64,000 nucleotides of DNA from Metaphire vulgaris (Eukaryota; Annelida; Clitellata; Crassiclitellata; Megascolecidae), in contig CM030832.1 in the NCBI GenBank assembly GCA_018105865.1, positions 11,408,156 through 11,472,155 of the forward strand. The letters run 5' to 3'. Of this stretch, positions 24,189 to 35,600 are shown piece by piece. Every line of letters begins with the position of its first letter. The stretch's first letter is position 1. The position numbers and the translations under genes are program-made. The notes under the pieces are model-generated. The model made no database searches. It saw nothing but the letters and a program-made list of their open reading frames with translations, and had not been told where the DNA came from.

Positions 24189-25261
24189 GAAATCCGTCTT
24201 CTTCCCCTTGCACAATCACTGCCTATTAATCTGCCTCGATTCATGCAACCAGGGCAGTCGTCGTGACAAATGTCTTGTTGAACTAATTCGTAACGTCGTC
24301 GTCAGTTTCACGACACTGGTGTTGTTGTAGGCGCTGACGGCGCGGTTTCACCTAACGACGACGACGACCAATGTAAATTTCATTAAAGTCCGTGAACGCC
24401 GATCACTACAGCTGCTTTCCAATTCCAATGCGGTAAAATAAATACAATTATGACAATAATTATGCACGCTTTTATAGCACCGTTTCTGTAGCTCGGGGTT
24501 GTCAATCGATGGTAGGCCTACACCAGTTACAAACCCCAAAATTCAGGTCATTTTCAAGTATTAGTCAGTGGGAAACAGCAAGGCAAACTGTAGAGGCAAA
24601 GTTGTATATCTGAAAGAGTAAGTAAGCAAGTAAATCTCGTGGATTTATATAGAGCTTTCGTAAGTAGTGCCACTGCAGCTTAACAAGCACTTAGTCTATC
24701 TTAAAATAGTCATTGGAAAGGCGAGTGGTCGGCCAACCGGGCAATATATCCATAGGGCTGTGAGAATAGGTTGTTATTGCTACGACGATATGAGCTTATG
24801 AAGAAATAGATAAGATTTGAACGCGAAATCCCACAGAAACAAGTTGAAACAGCGTGAAACAACTAGAAAGCAAGGGACAGCAAACGCGGTTTTATCAAAA
24901 GCATGTATTTTTGACAAAATGTCATCAGTGAGTGTGTTGGCTAGATCAGGATTTGTCAGTTTCGTCATGTTTTAACTTGCTCTGGCGGGCGTCACTCTGC
25001 GAGACGACGATAGTCATCGTCAGTCGCCTCTTGACGGCGTCATCTGTCACGTCACTTTCGAACCAGGGAAGCGTTACGATGACCGAAATGTCACTGGCAA
25101 GTAACTGAAGTGCAACGTAAAATTCGGAGTGACGGTGCGAAAGTAACATGTCTGTCTTGAACGCCTGTCTAAAATATAATCGCTCCAGAGCATACTTTCT
25201 AAGTGCTCTTGCAATGTTTACTCAAAGGGCAAATTGACTCTCCTCTCCCCCCCCCTCTGTC

Positions 25262-25292
<31 letters not shown>

Positions 25293-26118
25293 GTATGAGA
25301 AAAAGTACTACTGAGCAAAAGATGCAGAAAATCAAACGTCTGAAGCAAGGATGGCTCTTCAGTCTTCAGTGATTCGGGGACAAACCTGGACATCTTTATT
25401 AAGAAAAAGCACTGCATATTGTAGGCCTACGTCTGACGTTCTCTAATAAATTTGAAAACCAGGAATGCGACGAACGCAATTCGGACTGAAAACGCAGACT
25501 ATTAAAACGTAAAATGGGAATTCCATAAAGACGTTTGCCTAACTTTAATAAATATACAGTACTCTCACGCACATACGCACGCACGCATATACAGACACGC
25601 GCACACACACCGAATATATGGAGAGAGAGAGGGGGCAACGAAGAGGTAAAAAGACAGACGCAAAATGGCAGAATGATGAATGTCGTCTCAAGAGATATAC
25701 AACTCGAGAAAGTTTGTTAATTTACAGTAGAAGACAGAGCGCAGTTGCAAACAATTCATGAGACGTGTCATAAAGAGATGCAATATCATATCTTGCCTAT
25801 ATTCGAGGCATTATTTGTAACAGAAGTGGAGTGTTACAGATTTTTCTTGTCTGCATTACGAATTTTGCATTCTCTGAAATTCAAGATTAGCGTTTATCTG
25901 TAATGTCGATATATCAGATCATCTTACACTCTAGTGTGCTGTTCCTATCTCTAGTCAACCTGTGTCATCCTCTGTGCATAACGGCGTCACCTGTTGTAGC
26001 TTGCATTATTTGGCGCATGATGCTCATAAACACTACAACTTATAAATCACCTGTGCTGTTTCAAGAACAAGTGCAACTCTATAACGAAGAAAGGAGTATG
26101 GGCAGATCTTTATAAATA
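24189..26118. other. Gene-free interval
   Basis: Holds a CT tract at about 25267-25293 and a short segment at about 24630-24715 (GGATTTATATAGAGC...) that may be SINE-like. No gene is recognised. Confidence 0.4.
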
Positions 26119-26698
26119 CTAGAAAGAGGCTCGCTTCGCTCGCGCTCGCTTCGCTCGCAGTGCAGGATAATACTAATCCAATACCTACACCTAATACCCA
26201 ATCATTGAATTCATGCTGAACAACATTTCAATGATCGCCACCTAGCCAAGCTCTGCGCCACGTAATAATTAGGCCTATACGTTAAAATCACGCAACTGTG
26301 GCCATGTGTGATCTTCCACGTTAAAATGTACGTTAAAATTGCACAACTACCTGAGGCTGCGAACAATTGTTACCAATAGCAACGTCGTCGCACGCCCAGC
26401 CGACCGTGTTAAACTACGATTCTACGAACAATTGTTACCAATAGCAACGTCGTCTTCGAACATCGTCCACCAACGCATCGCGACGTAAGGACTAAACGGT
26501 CTAAACCGTCTACCAATAGTCAACGCTCGCCCACGAACGCATCGCGACGTTAAACGGTCTAAACCGTCTACCAATAGTCAACGCTCGCCCACCAACGCAT
26601 CGCGACGTAAGGACTAAACGGTCTTTCAAGAGCAATAGTCAACCAATCAGAACGCTTGAAGGTAACAGACATACAGATAACGATCTTAATATTATAGA
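26119..26698 (-). mobile_element. Helitron-like element, copy 3
   Basis: On the minus strand it begins TCTATAATATTAAGATCG after an A and ends CTAG before a T, matching the A|TC...CTAG|T rule of Helitrons. The interior has ATTGG-containing tandem units and TTGCTATTGGTAAC repeats. The 3' GCGAGCGAAGCGAGC unit is doubled in this copy. There is no coding capacity. Confidence 0.72.
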
Positions 26699-28026
26699 TA
26701 CGTGCTAATATTCAAATTTCGGCAAATTTCAGCTAACTGGTTCTATTGAAAAGCATCACAAATACATGACTAAATAACTTGCATCACGTCAAGCTGGTTG
26801 TTTGTCACGCGAAATGATTCACTTTGTCTAATCGCTTATATTTTTTTAAAATTTTACATCGGATTCAAATTCAGACGCGACGCGGTTGGACAAATAGCAC
26901 AGAAAGATAAACATAACCGGCGACAGCAATTTAGGTGATGGATGTCTTGTTTTTTATGGTAATTTTGACCAACGGTCATCGAATATCCTCTCAGTGACGC
27001 TAAATCACTCTCGTGTCAAATCCACAATATATGCCGCTTTTAGAACCAGTTTGAATGTTGATCAAATGATGACGCCATCGAAAGACATCGTGCAGATAAC
27101 GTCGCGATCACTGAATTCCATTTCAACATGATAATTATTAAAATAGTTCAGCTACTGTAGGCCTATATCTCAGCCTTAGTTATAATAGCAGTAGTAGTAT
27201 ATCAATATAGGGCCTATCAATATATTTGTCATTTGTAACCCAGGTTAAAGAAATAGGAAAAGCCATCCACTAACCAAACACCTTCAGCAGATCCAAGCGA
27301 ACTCGTTTCTTTCACGCAGATCTCAATTGTGATTTGCAATTTTGCATTTCAAGAATTATATGCACTTCATTATAGTAATATCAGCTTAACATCATAATGA
27401 TCATATTATATGAGCCCAACATTTGCCTTTACTAGGTTTCCAGTCTGATGAAAGTACTCAGCATTCAGCTGAGACAGCATTGCATCGATCTCACAGCGAT
27501 ATAATCTCATCAGCGTTTGGCAGAATTGGTGCCCTAAACATATCAGCAGATTTCTAAGTCGTCAATCATTGGCTATCCATAAAACGTTAGGAATAGATCG
27601 ATTTTTCAATCAATGAACACGACGTAGAATTGGTTCAGTCATATTTCACCTATCACACACACACACACACACAAACGCACGTGAGCTCCATACAGGGAAC
27701 CATGCCAGATGGGATGGTGAGAAACGTATCTTCCAGAAGTCCATGCATGCAGCTCTATGATCTAAAAATTCTAAATCACGGTAACGTAGTAAGAGACTTA
27801 TTATGGCGCTTCCTATAATTTTCTACTCAGAGGCGCTCCAGGCTTTAGAATCGGTTCATAAGAAAATGAGATTTTATACTTCCGTTAACAGCTCATTTGC
27901 AGACGATACGCACGATGTCTACAACGTTCACAGCTCACTTTTCTCGGAACGACTGCTCCAGTTGGACTCAAGCGAAAACGGAAAGATTGCAAGCGATCAC
28001 ATTAAGTCAGATTAATTCAGATCAAT
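26699..28026. other. Gene-free interval
   Basis: Only a (CA)n run at 27653-27674 is recognised. Two open frames at 27630-28015 have no identifiable domain. Confidence 0.4.
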
Positions 28027-28076
28027 ATTCAGATTATAGGATTATAATCTGAATCCTATAATCCTATAATCTGAAT
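28027..28076. repeat. Perfect 20-bp-armed hairpin
   Basis: ATTCAGATTATAGGATTATA at 28027-28046 is repeated exactly inverted at 28057-28076 with a 10-bp spacer. The spacer itself repeats ATCTGAATCC, so the region is built of tandem and inverted copies of one small unit. Confidence 0.88.
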
Positions 28077-29121
28077 CAGTGATCATTTTACACTCTATTT
28101 GCATACTTAAACACATGAGCTATATTGTGTCATAGGCCTGAAACCAAATTGATTTATAGATAACATTTAGAATTGATCAAGATATTTCAATATTCTATTG
28201 AACATAATTTTTTCAAAGACGTTTGAAAATACAGAGAGATTAGATATGGGTCTGTAAGTTAGATTCAAGTGTTCTAACTCCAGATTTGAAGATTGTGATT
28301 ATTTTAGCAATTTTTAATTCAGAAGGAAAGAATCCAGATCTAAATGAGGCAGCGGTTCCCAAACTGTGGTCCGCGGACCGAAGGGGGTCCGTGGAGGATA
28401 TGGCGGGGGTCCGCGAGAGCCTCCCAAAATATTCAGTAGCACTTCATAGTTTTAGCATTAACAGTCTTTGTGCTGAAATTATGTGTGCTGGTCAAACCAC
28501 CAACAGCAATAATAATTAATTAATATAAATCATAAGATATAATATACTAAAGCTATGTAATAATATCCAAATATAGGCCTATAGTAACACCGCCAGACGG
28601 AGTATAATATTAGCGGGGAAAACCAAGGTGGTCTCGCGAGAGCGTGCGAGAGGGCCCAGTAGACGACATCAGTTTATTTTATTGAAAGTCCGTATTGAGA
28701 ACGCGTTTATATCAGTTTTATTTAATTAAAGAAATATTTCGCTGCGTACTGTGCTTAGTCAGTTACCAGCCACCTGACCCCTGGAGAACTAAAGAAGAAA
28801 TTAAAGGCATGCCAGTACTTTCTTTTCATATAATTCTGACAACAAATTCCCTTGGCCCTCCACCAGACCACCTAGAGCTGCATCTATCGATCAGAAGCAG
28901 CAAAGACCACCAGACCTCATGACGCAACAATCAGAAATAATAGTCTAGTACACAATATCACTCACCATTCAGAGTTATTGAGTTTAGTCTGTAATGGATA
29001 ACAGAAAAATTAGAAAATTAAAAAAAACAAGAACACGTCAAAACACAAATGATTTTTGTTTCTTAGCCATCAAATATTAGTGAACAATAATTAATGAAAA
29101 CGAAGGATCGAGACTTTTCGT

Positions 29122-29207
29122 TGAAACTGACTTGCGTGCGTGTCAAAACACAATCAAGAATCGACAGTTTGTGCAAAAAAGCAAGCACATCCATCTCATT
29201 AATGGTA
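29122..29207 (+). pseudogene. hAT transposase C-terminal relic
   Basis: The plus strand reads VETDLRACQNTI and then, in another frame, TVCAKKQAHPSH and a stop. The D-L-R-x followed by K-K-Q-x-H-P-S-H-stop is the C-terminal end of Charlie-type hAT transposases, as I recall the family. Frameshift and loss of the upstream domain make it non-functional. It sits in the position expected inside the element at 28350-29855. Confidence 0.55.
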
Positions 29208-29309
29208 ATTATATTTAAGAGAATTTGACGAAGTAGCTGATTCTGGGAAAAATAAGCGTGTTCAATCTATCTGTAATGTAACAACGTTTATTCAGTGACA
29301 TTGATCTTT

Positions 29310-29389
29310 AGGGGCGGAAGATGACAGAGTGGGTTACGTGCTGGAGCGTCAGGCTGGCGGAGCGGGTTCAAGCCCAGTTAGTGCCCCTA
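29310..29389 (+). repeat. tRNA-derived SINE-like head
   Basis: An A-box-like GAGTGGGTTACGTGCTGG and a B box GCGGGTTCAAGCCC are correctly spaced. AGGGGCG at the 5' end can pair with GCCCCT at the 3' end as an acceptor-like stem. Continuation to about 29460 with non-tRNA sequence favours a SINE over a real tRNA gene. It lies inside the hAT element and is therefore probably a later insertion. Confidence 0.5.
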
Positions 29390-29513
29390 GTGGCTTTCAC
29401 GCAGGCAGTAATGCCTCCTAAGCCACTTTAAATCCTGCTAGTTTAATTGTATAGGCATATTAAGATTGTCCTCATCGTAACAAGTCGTCATAGGGTTAGC
29501 GCAGCTAGCCCAA

Positions 29514-29713
29514 CAGGGGCGTAGCGACGGGGAGGTGGGTATATCGGTATATAGGCTACACCCCCAAAATCAGTCTACCTTAAGTTTTTTATGTATTTAC
29601 ATGTGGTTATACGTGGTTTATATGGTTTATGCGGTTTATAGTTAAGATTTATACGGTTAAACCCACCCAAAATATTTATACCCTCCCAAATCAAATTCCT
29701 GGCTATGCCCCTG
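29514..29713 (+). mobile_element. hAT-type miniature element, family B, copy 2
   Basis: Begins CAGGGGCGTAGCGACGGGGA and ends GGCTATGCCCCTG. It shares TATATCGGTATATAG and the CCTGGCTATGCCCCTG end with the other copies. Flanking 8-mers agree poorly, so the duplication has decayed. It is nested within the Charlie-like hAT. Confidence 0.75.
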
Positions 29714-30009
29714 CTAGTCAACTGGTGTTGTGGGAATATGGTGATGATGCCCGTATTTTAGTTAAATATTAGCTGTAATTAACATTTACTCGTTAAATGA
29801 TGTAGTCCGCGAGCTAAGATGGGAACAAAGTAGGGGTCCGCAATCCAAAAAGTTACACTTACGTTGACCAAAGGTTTAGAAAATTCATGGAACGTTAACT
29901 CTGCAAAAGTTGAGGAGTTTATTATGCATTTCGCAAAATCAGGATTTAAGCAATATACCCGTCATTTTTCAGCATAATCATTTATAATATAATCAGGTTT
30001 TAATTATAA

Positions 30010-30607
30010 TCTTCTGATTGATTTCATCAAATCATGAGAAATTTTTATATTTCAAATTATTAATAGTATCTAAAACTTCAAATGGTGTAGTTGGGAATAT
30101 TTGAAATACATTATTATTGAGATTATTAATAAGTGCATCTTCAATCTTTGAATTTATATTGTGTGTTTGAATTTGATTAACTATTTTCTCACCAATTTCA
30201 GCAAAGAAATTATTAAATTTATCAGGTACCCTATTAGTCGGTACACAGCTATTATTCAGTTCACCCGAATTTTTTAGCAAAATATCTAAATTTGTGTTCA
30301 TTACTATTTAAAATACTATTTATCACTTTCTACATTTCAGAATTAGAATGTTTACATTTATGAAGTTTGTTGGAGTAATGCCTTTACTGGGCTAACAGTT
30401 TTATAGATTTGAATTTATTGTTATATTAATTTTATTAAATCTATTTTTATTGGCTGTAGTTGGATCACTTAGATATTTAGCATATAGTTTTGATTTAGTT
30501 TTCATGGATTTGTATAAAGCCGATGACATCCATGGTTTTTGTATTTGGTGACTGAAGACGAAATTTTGATCGGAAATGTTCTTGTTGCTCATACTTTTAG
30601 AGATCAT
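30010..30607 (-). pseudogene. Non-LTR retrotransposon fragment (pre-RT region)
   Basis: The minus strand reads HQIQKPWMSSALYKSMKTKS and KLYAKYLSDPTTANKNRFNK, then a stop and, further on, VPDKFNNFFAEIGEKIVNQI. K-P-W-x-x-x-x-L-x-x-S-x-x-x-K, followed by a segment with F-N-x-F-F-x-x-I-G, is the linker between endonuclease and reverse transcriptase in CR1 and Jockey-type LINEs. The catalytic RT motifs are absent because the fragment ends near 30010. Both blocks are open but separated by stops at about 30300-30400. Confidence 0.72.
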
Positions 30608-30639
30608 TTTATAGTATGTATCGCCAGGACGTCAGGTAA

Positions 30640-30862
30640 AACTGATAAAAAGTTCTTGCTGCTTCTCTTAGGCTGTCTGTATGCTTTATTCCTTTGTCTT
30701 CCTCTTGCTCTCTACCCCTCTATTTTTCCTGTTATGACTAGATTTTCCACTCCGCCTTTTCTTATTAGATGTCCGAAAAATGCAAGCTGCTGCTTTCTTG
30801 TGGTTTCGAGCAATTTTCGAGATTGCATTGCCTCCATTAGGCTGAAAGAGTTTCTCGCAGTT
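30640..30862 (-). pseudogene. RTE-like LINE reverse-transcriptase C-terminal relic
   Basis: The minus strand reads LEAMQSRKLLETTRKQQLAF, FFGHLIRKGGVENLVITGKI and then RARGRQR after a stop. F-F-G-H-x-x-R, G-K-I-x-G and R-G-R-Q-R occur in the order expected for an RTE tail. It directly abuts the unrelated LINE linker fragment ending at 30607, so two different LINE relics are joined here. Confidence 0.78.
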
Positions 30863-30970
30863 TGCTTGAGAAATGACAACGCATACAGAAAAACTAAAGG
30901 AAGAATAGAGGAAATTGCAAACGACGTTCGTTAATTGGCAGTCGAATATAATACAGTCAAACGAATCGCT

Positions 30971-31135
30971 GTTGGCCGATGTTTGCCGATTGCGTACTGA
31001 CGCAGTGACGAAACACAGTCATTTGTCTCGAAAATGTGAACCCGCACAGTCGACAACTGTGCGGGTTCACACTTTCGAGACAAATGACTGTGTTTCGTCA
31101 CTGCGTCAGTGCGCAATCGGCAAAACTCGACCAAC
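30971..31135. repeat. Near-perfect 165-bp palindrome
   Basis: The core arms 30982-31050 and 31056-31124 are 69 bp each with two mismatches and a 5-bp spacer CGACA. Weaker pairing extends to 30971 and 31135 (GTTGG against CCAAC). Because of the symmetry almost the same peptide appears on both strands, which is an artefact. No terminal repeat or duplication typical of a known transposon is seen. Confidence 0.92.
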
Positions 31136-31139
31136 ACGC

Positions 31140-31939
31140 GCGGTCCTCTGGTGGTGACATTGGACGACACGATGCCTCGGTAATCGCCGGTTAACTGGCG
31201 ATATGCCGCAGTGCTTTATGAGAGGCCGGGGTCAGAGTTACCGTCTTTAGATAATTTCAGTTGCGATGGAATCTCACAGGGGCGCTGTCATTACGCAGAA
31301 TTTCCATGCAGGCGTCGAAGCAAGCACAGAGGCCAATCTGGAGGATAGCTGTCTGTCTTCGGAAGGATTCGAAAGATCACGAAGACCGCAAGACATCACC
31401 GGGTCTCGCGACGAATAATGACTCGGTAATGGTGGCGTTCCCTGCGGCGGCGATCGGCGGAAGCATCACTCGCACGCCAGAGAAGAATACATTCGAAGCT
31501 GGCGGCTATAAATCTCGACTGGCAGAGGAGGATTAAGTGGCAGATAGAATGAATATCAATGCCCGTTTGGCACTCCCGAAGCTGCGCGCGGTAAAAGACG
31601 TCTGTCTTTAGGTGACTCTGAAATTACGAAAGCGCTCGAGGGCTTTCTCTTTTTCGATGGTGGTTCACGTTGTTCGCACGTCCGATGGCAAACCGTTCGT
31701 CTCGTTCACTCGCACGTCTCGGTCCGTAGTTCACAATCATCGCCGCGTTTACCATAGATGACGTATGCGACCGCCGACATTGTTCAAATGACGCTAGAAA
31801 GCTAAACTCTGCCAGTAGACAAGCAACGCCGTAGTCACTTATCCTCACAACAGCAGAGATAGGATGTATTCATAACTTCGGCTCCGCCAACCGCCTCAAA
31901 TATCGGTAGTTCTGAGCGACCATAGACAAGTCCATTTAA
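31140..31939. other. Gene-free interval
   Basis: A 91-codon plus frame at 31261-31536 and a 74-codon minus frame at 31624-31848 are GC-richer than their surroundings but show no recognisable domain. I do not call them genes. Confidence 0.35.
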
Positions 31940-31947
31940 CTCTCGAG

Positions 31948-32310
31948 CAGTGGCGTAGCTAGGATTTTTAGGCCCTAATGCAAAAATTATTAATGGGCCC
32001 TTCAACTTAAAAAGTCACAACATGACGAACAGTGCACTAAGGCTTAACAAAATTTTAACACTTAATAATAACGCATCGTCTGTCACCGGATTCCGGAAAC
32101 TGAAAACTGTAAAACGGCTTTGTTTTTGTGGCGCTGTCATATTTAATGCCTATCAAATTTATCTGATTAAGGCTGATTTTTAATGTGTTTTAAATTATTT
32201 GCTTTTATTATTATTTACTTTCTTTTTTTACATTGGTGGTCAAAAAGGGCCCCAGTTCTTCTGGACCCTAATGCCTTGCTTATTCTTGCTACATGGTAGC
32301 TACGCCTCTG
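31948..32310. mobile_element. hAT-type miniature element, family A, copy 2
   Basis: Same termini and interior as 67-425, same orientation, roughly 90 percent alike by eye. Flanks CTCTCGAG (31940-31947) and CTATCGAG (32311-32318) differ at one base. Shared internal landmarks include CATGACGAACAGTGCACTAA and CGCATCGTCTGTCACCGG. Confidence 0.85.
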
Positions 32311-32379
32311 CTATCGAGTCATAATCCGTTTCACTAGGGCTACCAGGCGATCGAAAAAGGGAGGACATATAAGACAATT

Positions 32380-32440
32380 TTAGCAGTGGTTAGTGCACTG
32401 GTCTGCCAGTCTCAAAGTCCGTGGTTCTTCTCGCGGCCGC
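32380..32440 (+). repeat. Possible tRNA-derived SINE head
   Basis: GCAGTGGTTAGTGCACTGG resembles an A box region, and GTGGTTCTTCTC at a suitable distance resembles a degenerate B box. Evidence is weak. Confidence 0.3.
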
Positions 32441-32842
32441 GGCAGAAACTTTTCGGTTGTTTCTAAATTGTTTTTTGTTTAAATTGTTTATTTCCAATTA
32501 AAACATCATAGAACATAAATCATAAGCACAATGAACATGAATCATAAGCACAATGAACATAGGCCTAAGCACAATGATCATGTAGAAAAATATAAATTGA
32601 AAATTTTATAAATCCTTGATTATACTATATTGCTTCAAGTTAACATAGCAACAAGGAATAAATTAATCATATTAGAGCAATATTTAGTGCTAGTTGGAAG
32701 CTAGAGATACCAAAGGGAATATAATTCCCGTAATTCGGTATCCTACATAGAGGTAAGTAGGTGGATGCCTTAATGTAAATATATTGGTAATTTGGAAAAT
32801 ATATTTAATTAATGGTGGATTAGTATGTAACAGGAGTATATA
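32441..32842. other. Gene-free interval
   Basis: AT-rich. CATAAGCACAATGAACATG is directly repeated near 32520-32565. Nothing else is recognised. Confidence 0.4.
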
Positions 32843-32850
32843 CACGTATA

Positions 32851-33018
32851 CAGGGTGCGATTTGTGACCTGGAGGAGTTGGGGGTATATGTCGAGCTTGG
32901 GGGATGCAGTTGTTGGGAAATCTAGCAGTGGGGGATGTAGTGGTGGGGGATGTAGCAGTAGGGAGGATGCAGTTTGGCAGTGGGGGGATTCCCCCTTCCC
33001 CCCGCAAATCGCGCCCTG
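32851..33018. mobile_element. hAT-type miniature element with internal GGGGGATG repeats
   Basis: Ends CAGGGTGCGATTTGTG and CGCAAATCGCGCCCTG are inverted repeats. Flanks CACGTATA and GGCGTATA match at six of eight positions. The interior repeats AGTGGGGGATGTAG-like units. Confidence 0.72.
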
Positions 33019-33026
33019 GGCGTATA

Positions 33027-35305
33027 TAGCAGTTTCTGTCCCAAGCGCTCCCAGTTGACTCAATTGTGAATGAGTACACCGGGTTTTAACTCGGTGGAAG
33101 GAAAGGCGGCGAAGAAAAGGCTGGCAATCGCCCTCATGCAGCCGTTGCCATGTAAAACCCTTCGGTTCTCCGTACGGGCGCTGAGCCCAAGGCGTGTACC
33201 TTTACCTTTACCTTTACCTCGTATCCGTAGGCGTAAACTTCTATTAGGTCTCTAGGCTCGAGCGCCCTCACTTCTCGAGAGACTACCATAGGGAAAGGGA
33301 AGATTGTTCCCACCTTTTTATCCAACCTTGCGCCAATGCTCGTCTCTTTCGTCCGGCAGGCAGGCACTGGCCTTAAATATAAAACTGCCAGACTTTCTGC
33401 TTTTATTGTTGACAGTTGACTGACTTCATTTTTGGTCTGCTTAGCAAAGCAATAATTGCTATCGCAAAAATACCCTCTTAAGAAAATGTCTTGCGTGGAG
33501 TTTCACGCTGTATGTTGTTCGGGTAGGCCTAATGGCGAGCTGCTGTGAAAAGTCGCGTCTTCGGAGAAATTCGAAATCACGTACAGGCTGTAACATCACC
33601 GCATGCGCTCTCCGTTAGAATATGCGCAATATATGTGTGGTTCTGATAGATTTTAAAGGCTTTCGAGAGATATCGAAACACTTTATTTTCTTTTTCCCCT
33701 TTTCGAGTTTCAGTGTCCTCCTTTTGACATACAGGTGTCCGGTAAGCCTACGACTCCCTGCATCGAATTAATTATCCAGCATCACTGATCCCACGTTGCG
33801 CACCTGTTCTCATGCAAGACCTGATCTGTCCCCCCAGTTCTACTGGATTGATGTCCGAAAAAGACGCCCGGACGTCTCTCCTTCGACGCGTCGTCCACCT
33901 CGGCTTCTTCCGGCCTGAGTCCACCTCGGCAGTGATTGCAGTACAATTTCTCATGACTGGTACTTACGGGTACATGTGACAAACTCGTTTGTAGCTGTAC
34001 GTTAGAGTAAAGTTCGATCAATCATCGTCAAACCAACAGTTAGCTCAGCAGCTTTGATTCATAATTTTCCACATTCACGCGAAGTCTTAATTAACAATAA
34101 ACCTATAATATTCATAATATAATAATGCTTTATTTAATTTCCGCTATAGATTAAAATTAAAGGACTCCATACCTACATGATAATTGCAGTGGCATGCAAT
34201 GTATTCGAAGTTACCAGATTCACCTATACTTATTATCATGACTTTTTGTGCCCGAACGAGGCAGAACGGAGTTCCGGAAAATCTCAAGACTTGTATTTTT
34301 TGTGCAACATTAAGTTCATAAGTAGAAAATTTACAACTGATATAGTTCTACATTTTCTAATTTTCTATGTATGAATTTAATGTCGTATTGATTATATAAT
34401 CATTATAGTAACTGATCGGCCGCTACGTCATGTTGACAATTGACTTCTGAATATTGCGTTCCAGAAAATACTTTTTTTTGCAAAAAGGCCCTTGCTTACT
34501 ATACTTCCTAGTCACTCTACCCGTCTACCGCTACCTCGTTCCTCAAGGTCCGCTGTATAAATTTCATTCTGTCCTTTTTAAAATTCAAAATCAGCAGACC
34601 TTACTCACCAATATCCACGGAGAAGCTGTCTCCTGGAGCAGGTAGTAAAACTGTAATCATCCGACTTTTTCTGATGACTATTATTACTTAGTAATTCCCA
34701 TAACAAAATAGTTCACAATTTACAGTATTTTTTATAGGAACAGATCAAATGCAGCTGATATTGCGAAAAACGCAATATGGTAGGTTTGTGCTTGTTTTCA
34801 TAATATTTATTCTGTCGTAACAATAGTTCCTGCAAAAACTGCCTGCAATGAAAATGGACTTTGCTGTTCGTAAACACATTGTAAATATAATAATCGATCA
34901 TCGAGAAACAAACAACGTTATTAGCACGTGATGTTGATAGCACTTTAGAATTGGGCATGTTCTAGCCAGAGAACGTTCTGCAATTACTTGAACAGAACAA
35001 CGCGATATACTCTGCTGAAATCGTGGCTAACAATGATACATGCGTCCTGGACAGGCTACTTCTAATATGAAAACAAACTGCTAGCTGTGTCAGCAGGAGC
35101 CAATGCTATCGATACGGAAGAATAAAGTTCGGAATTAAGTCGATTACGACGATCCGTGTTTGTGCGCAAATAAAGACGGAGGCAACGCGAAAGCAGAGGC
35201 GACGCGGCGACTTCTGGTTGGTTCGGACGAAAGTTTTCTTAATCGAATGCTGTAAGTTAGATTATGGTAACGGTCACGGAATACACGACGCTTGCACACA
35301 CTCAC
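33027..35305. other. Gene-free interval
   Basis: Apart from a short CTTTAC triplication at about 33199-33217, I recognise nothing. Overlapping minus frames at 33772-34021 show no domain. Confidence 0.4.
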
Positions 35306-35313
35306 ACACACAC

Positions 35314-35569
35314 CAGGGCCGGATTAATGTCCGAGTGGGTCTGGGGATGAGAAAAAAGGCCGCCGCCTATACTGAAAATCTCTGACAAGCAAAAAACAAA
35401 ATAAAAAAGGTTATCTCCCTTCCAAATCGTGCTGACAAGCAAAAAAAGGCTATCTCCTTTCTAAATCGTGCTGACAAGCAAAAAAGGTTATCTCGAAAAT
35501 CGGTGGGCCTATTTTCATGATGGGCCGGGGGGCTACAGCCCCCTACGCCCCCGCCTTAATATGGCCCTG
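35314..35569. mobile_element. hAT-type miniature element, family C, full copy
   Basis: Ends CAGGGCCGGATTAATG and CTTAATATGGCCCTG are inverted repeats. It interrupts a (CA)n tract, giving ACACACAC on both sides, so the 8-bp duplication is uninformative. The interior has three tandem GCTGACAAGCAAAAAAGGTT-like units about 48 bp apart. A 36-bp relic of the same family is at 61673-61708. Confidence 0.78.
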
Positions 35570-35600
35570 ACACACACACACACACACACACACACACAAC
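35570..35600. repeat. (CA)n microsatellite, right part
   Basis: The CA tract resumes immediately after the inserted element. Its left part is at 35296-35313. Confidence 0.9.

Larger units (their letters stand above)
28350..29855 (+). mobile_element. Decayed Charlie-like hAT element
   Basis: The left end CAGCGGTTCCCAAACTGTGG followed by TCCGCGGACC is the familiar terminus of Charlie-group hAT elements. The right side has GTCCGCGAG and GGGGTCCGCAATCC at about 29807-29850, a degraded complement of that terminus. A short transposase C-terminus lies inside (29122-29207). A SINE-like head and a family B miniature element are nested within. The exact right end and a target duplication could not be read. 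Confidence 0.6.

Noticed and set aside
29310..29389. Functional tRNA gene
   Set aside because: A and B boxes are present, but no convincing anticodon arm is seen and the sequence continues as a repeat; called a SINE head instead.
30915..31170. Twin proteins on both strands
   Set aside because: The nearly identical peptides follow from the palindrome, not from genes.
35383..35490. CRISPR-like spaced repeats
   Set aside because: Three similar units 48 bp apart inside a transposon of an animal genome, with imperfect repeats and similar spacers.
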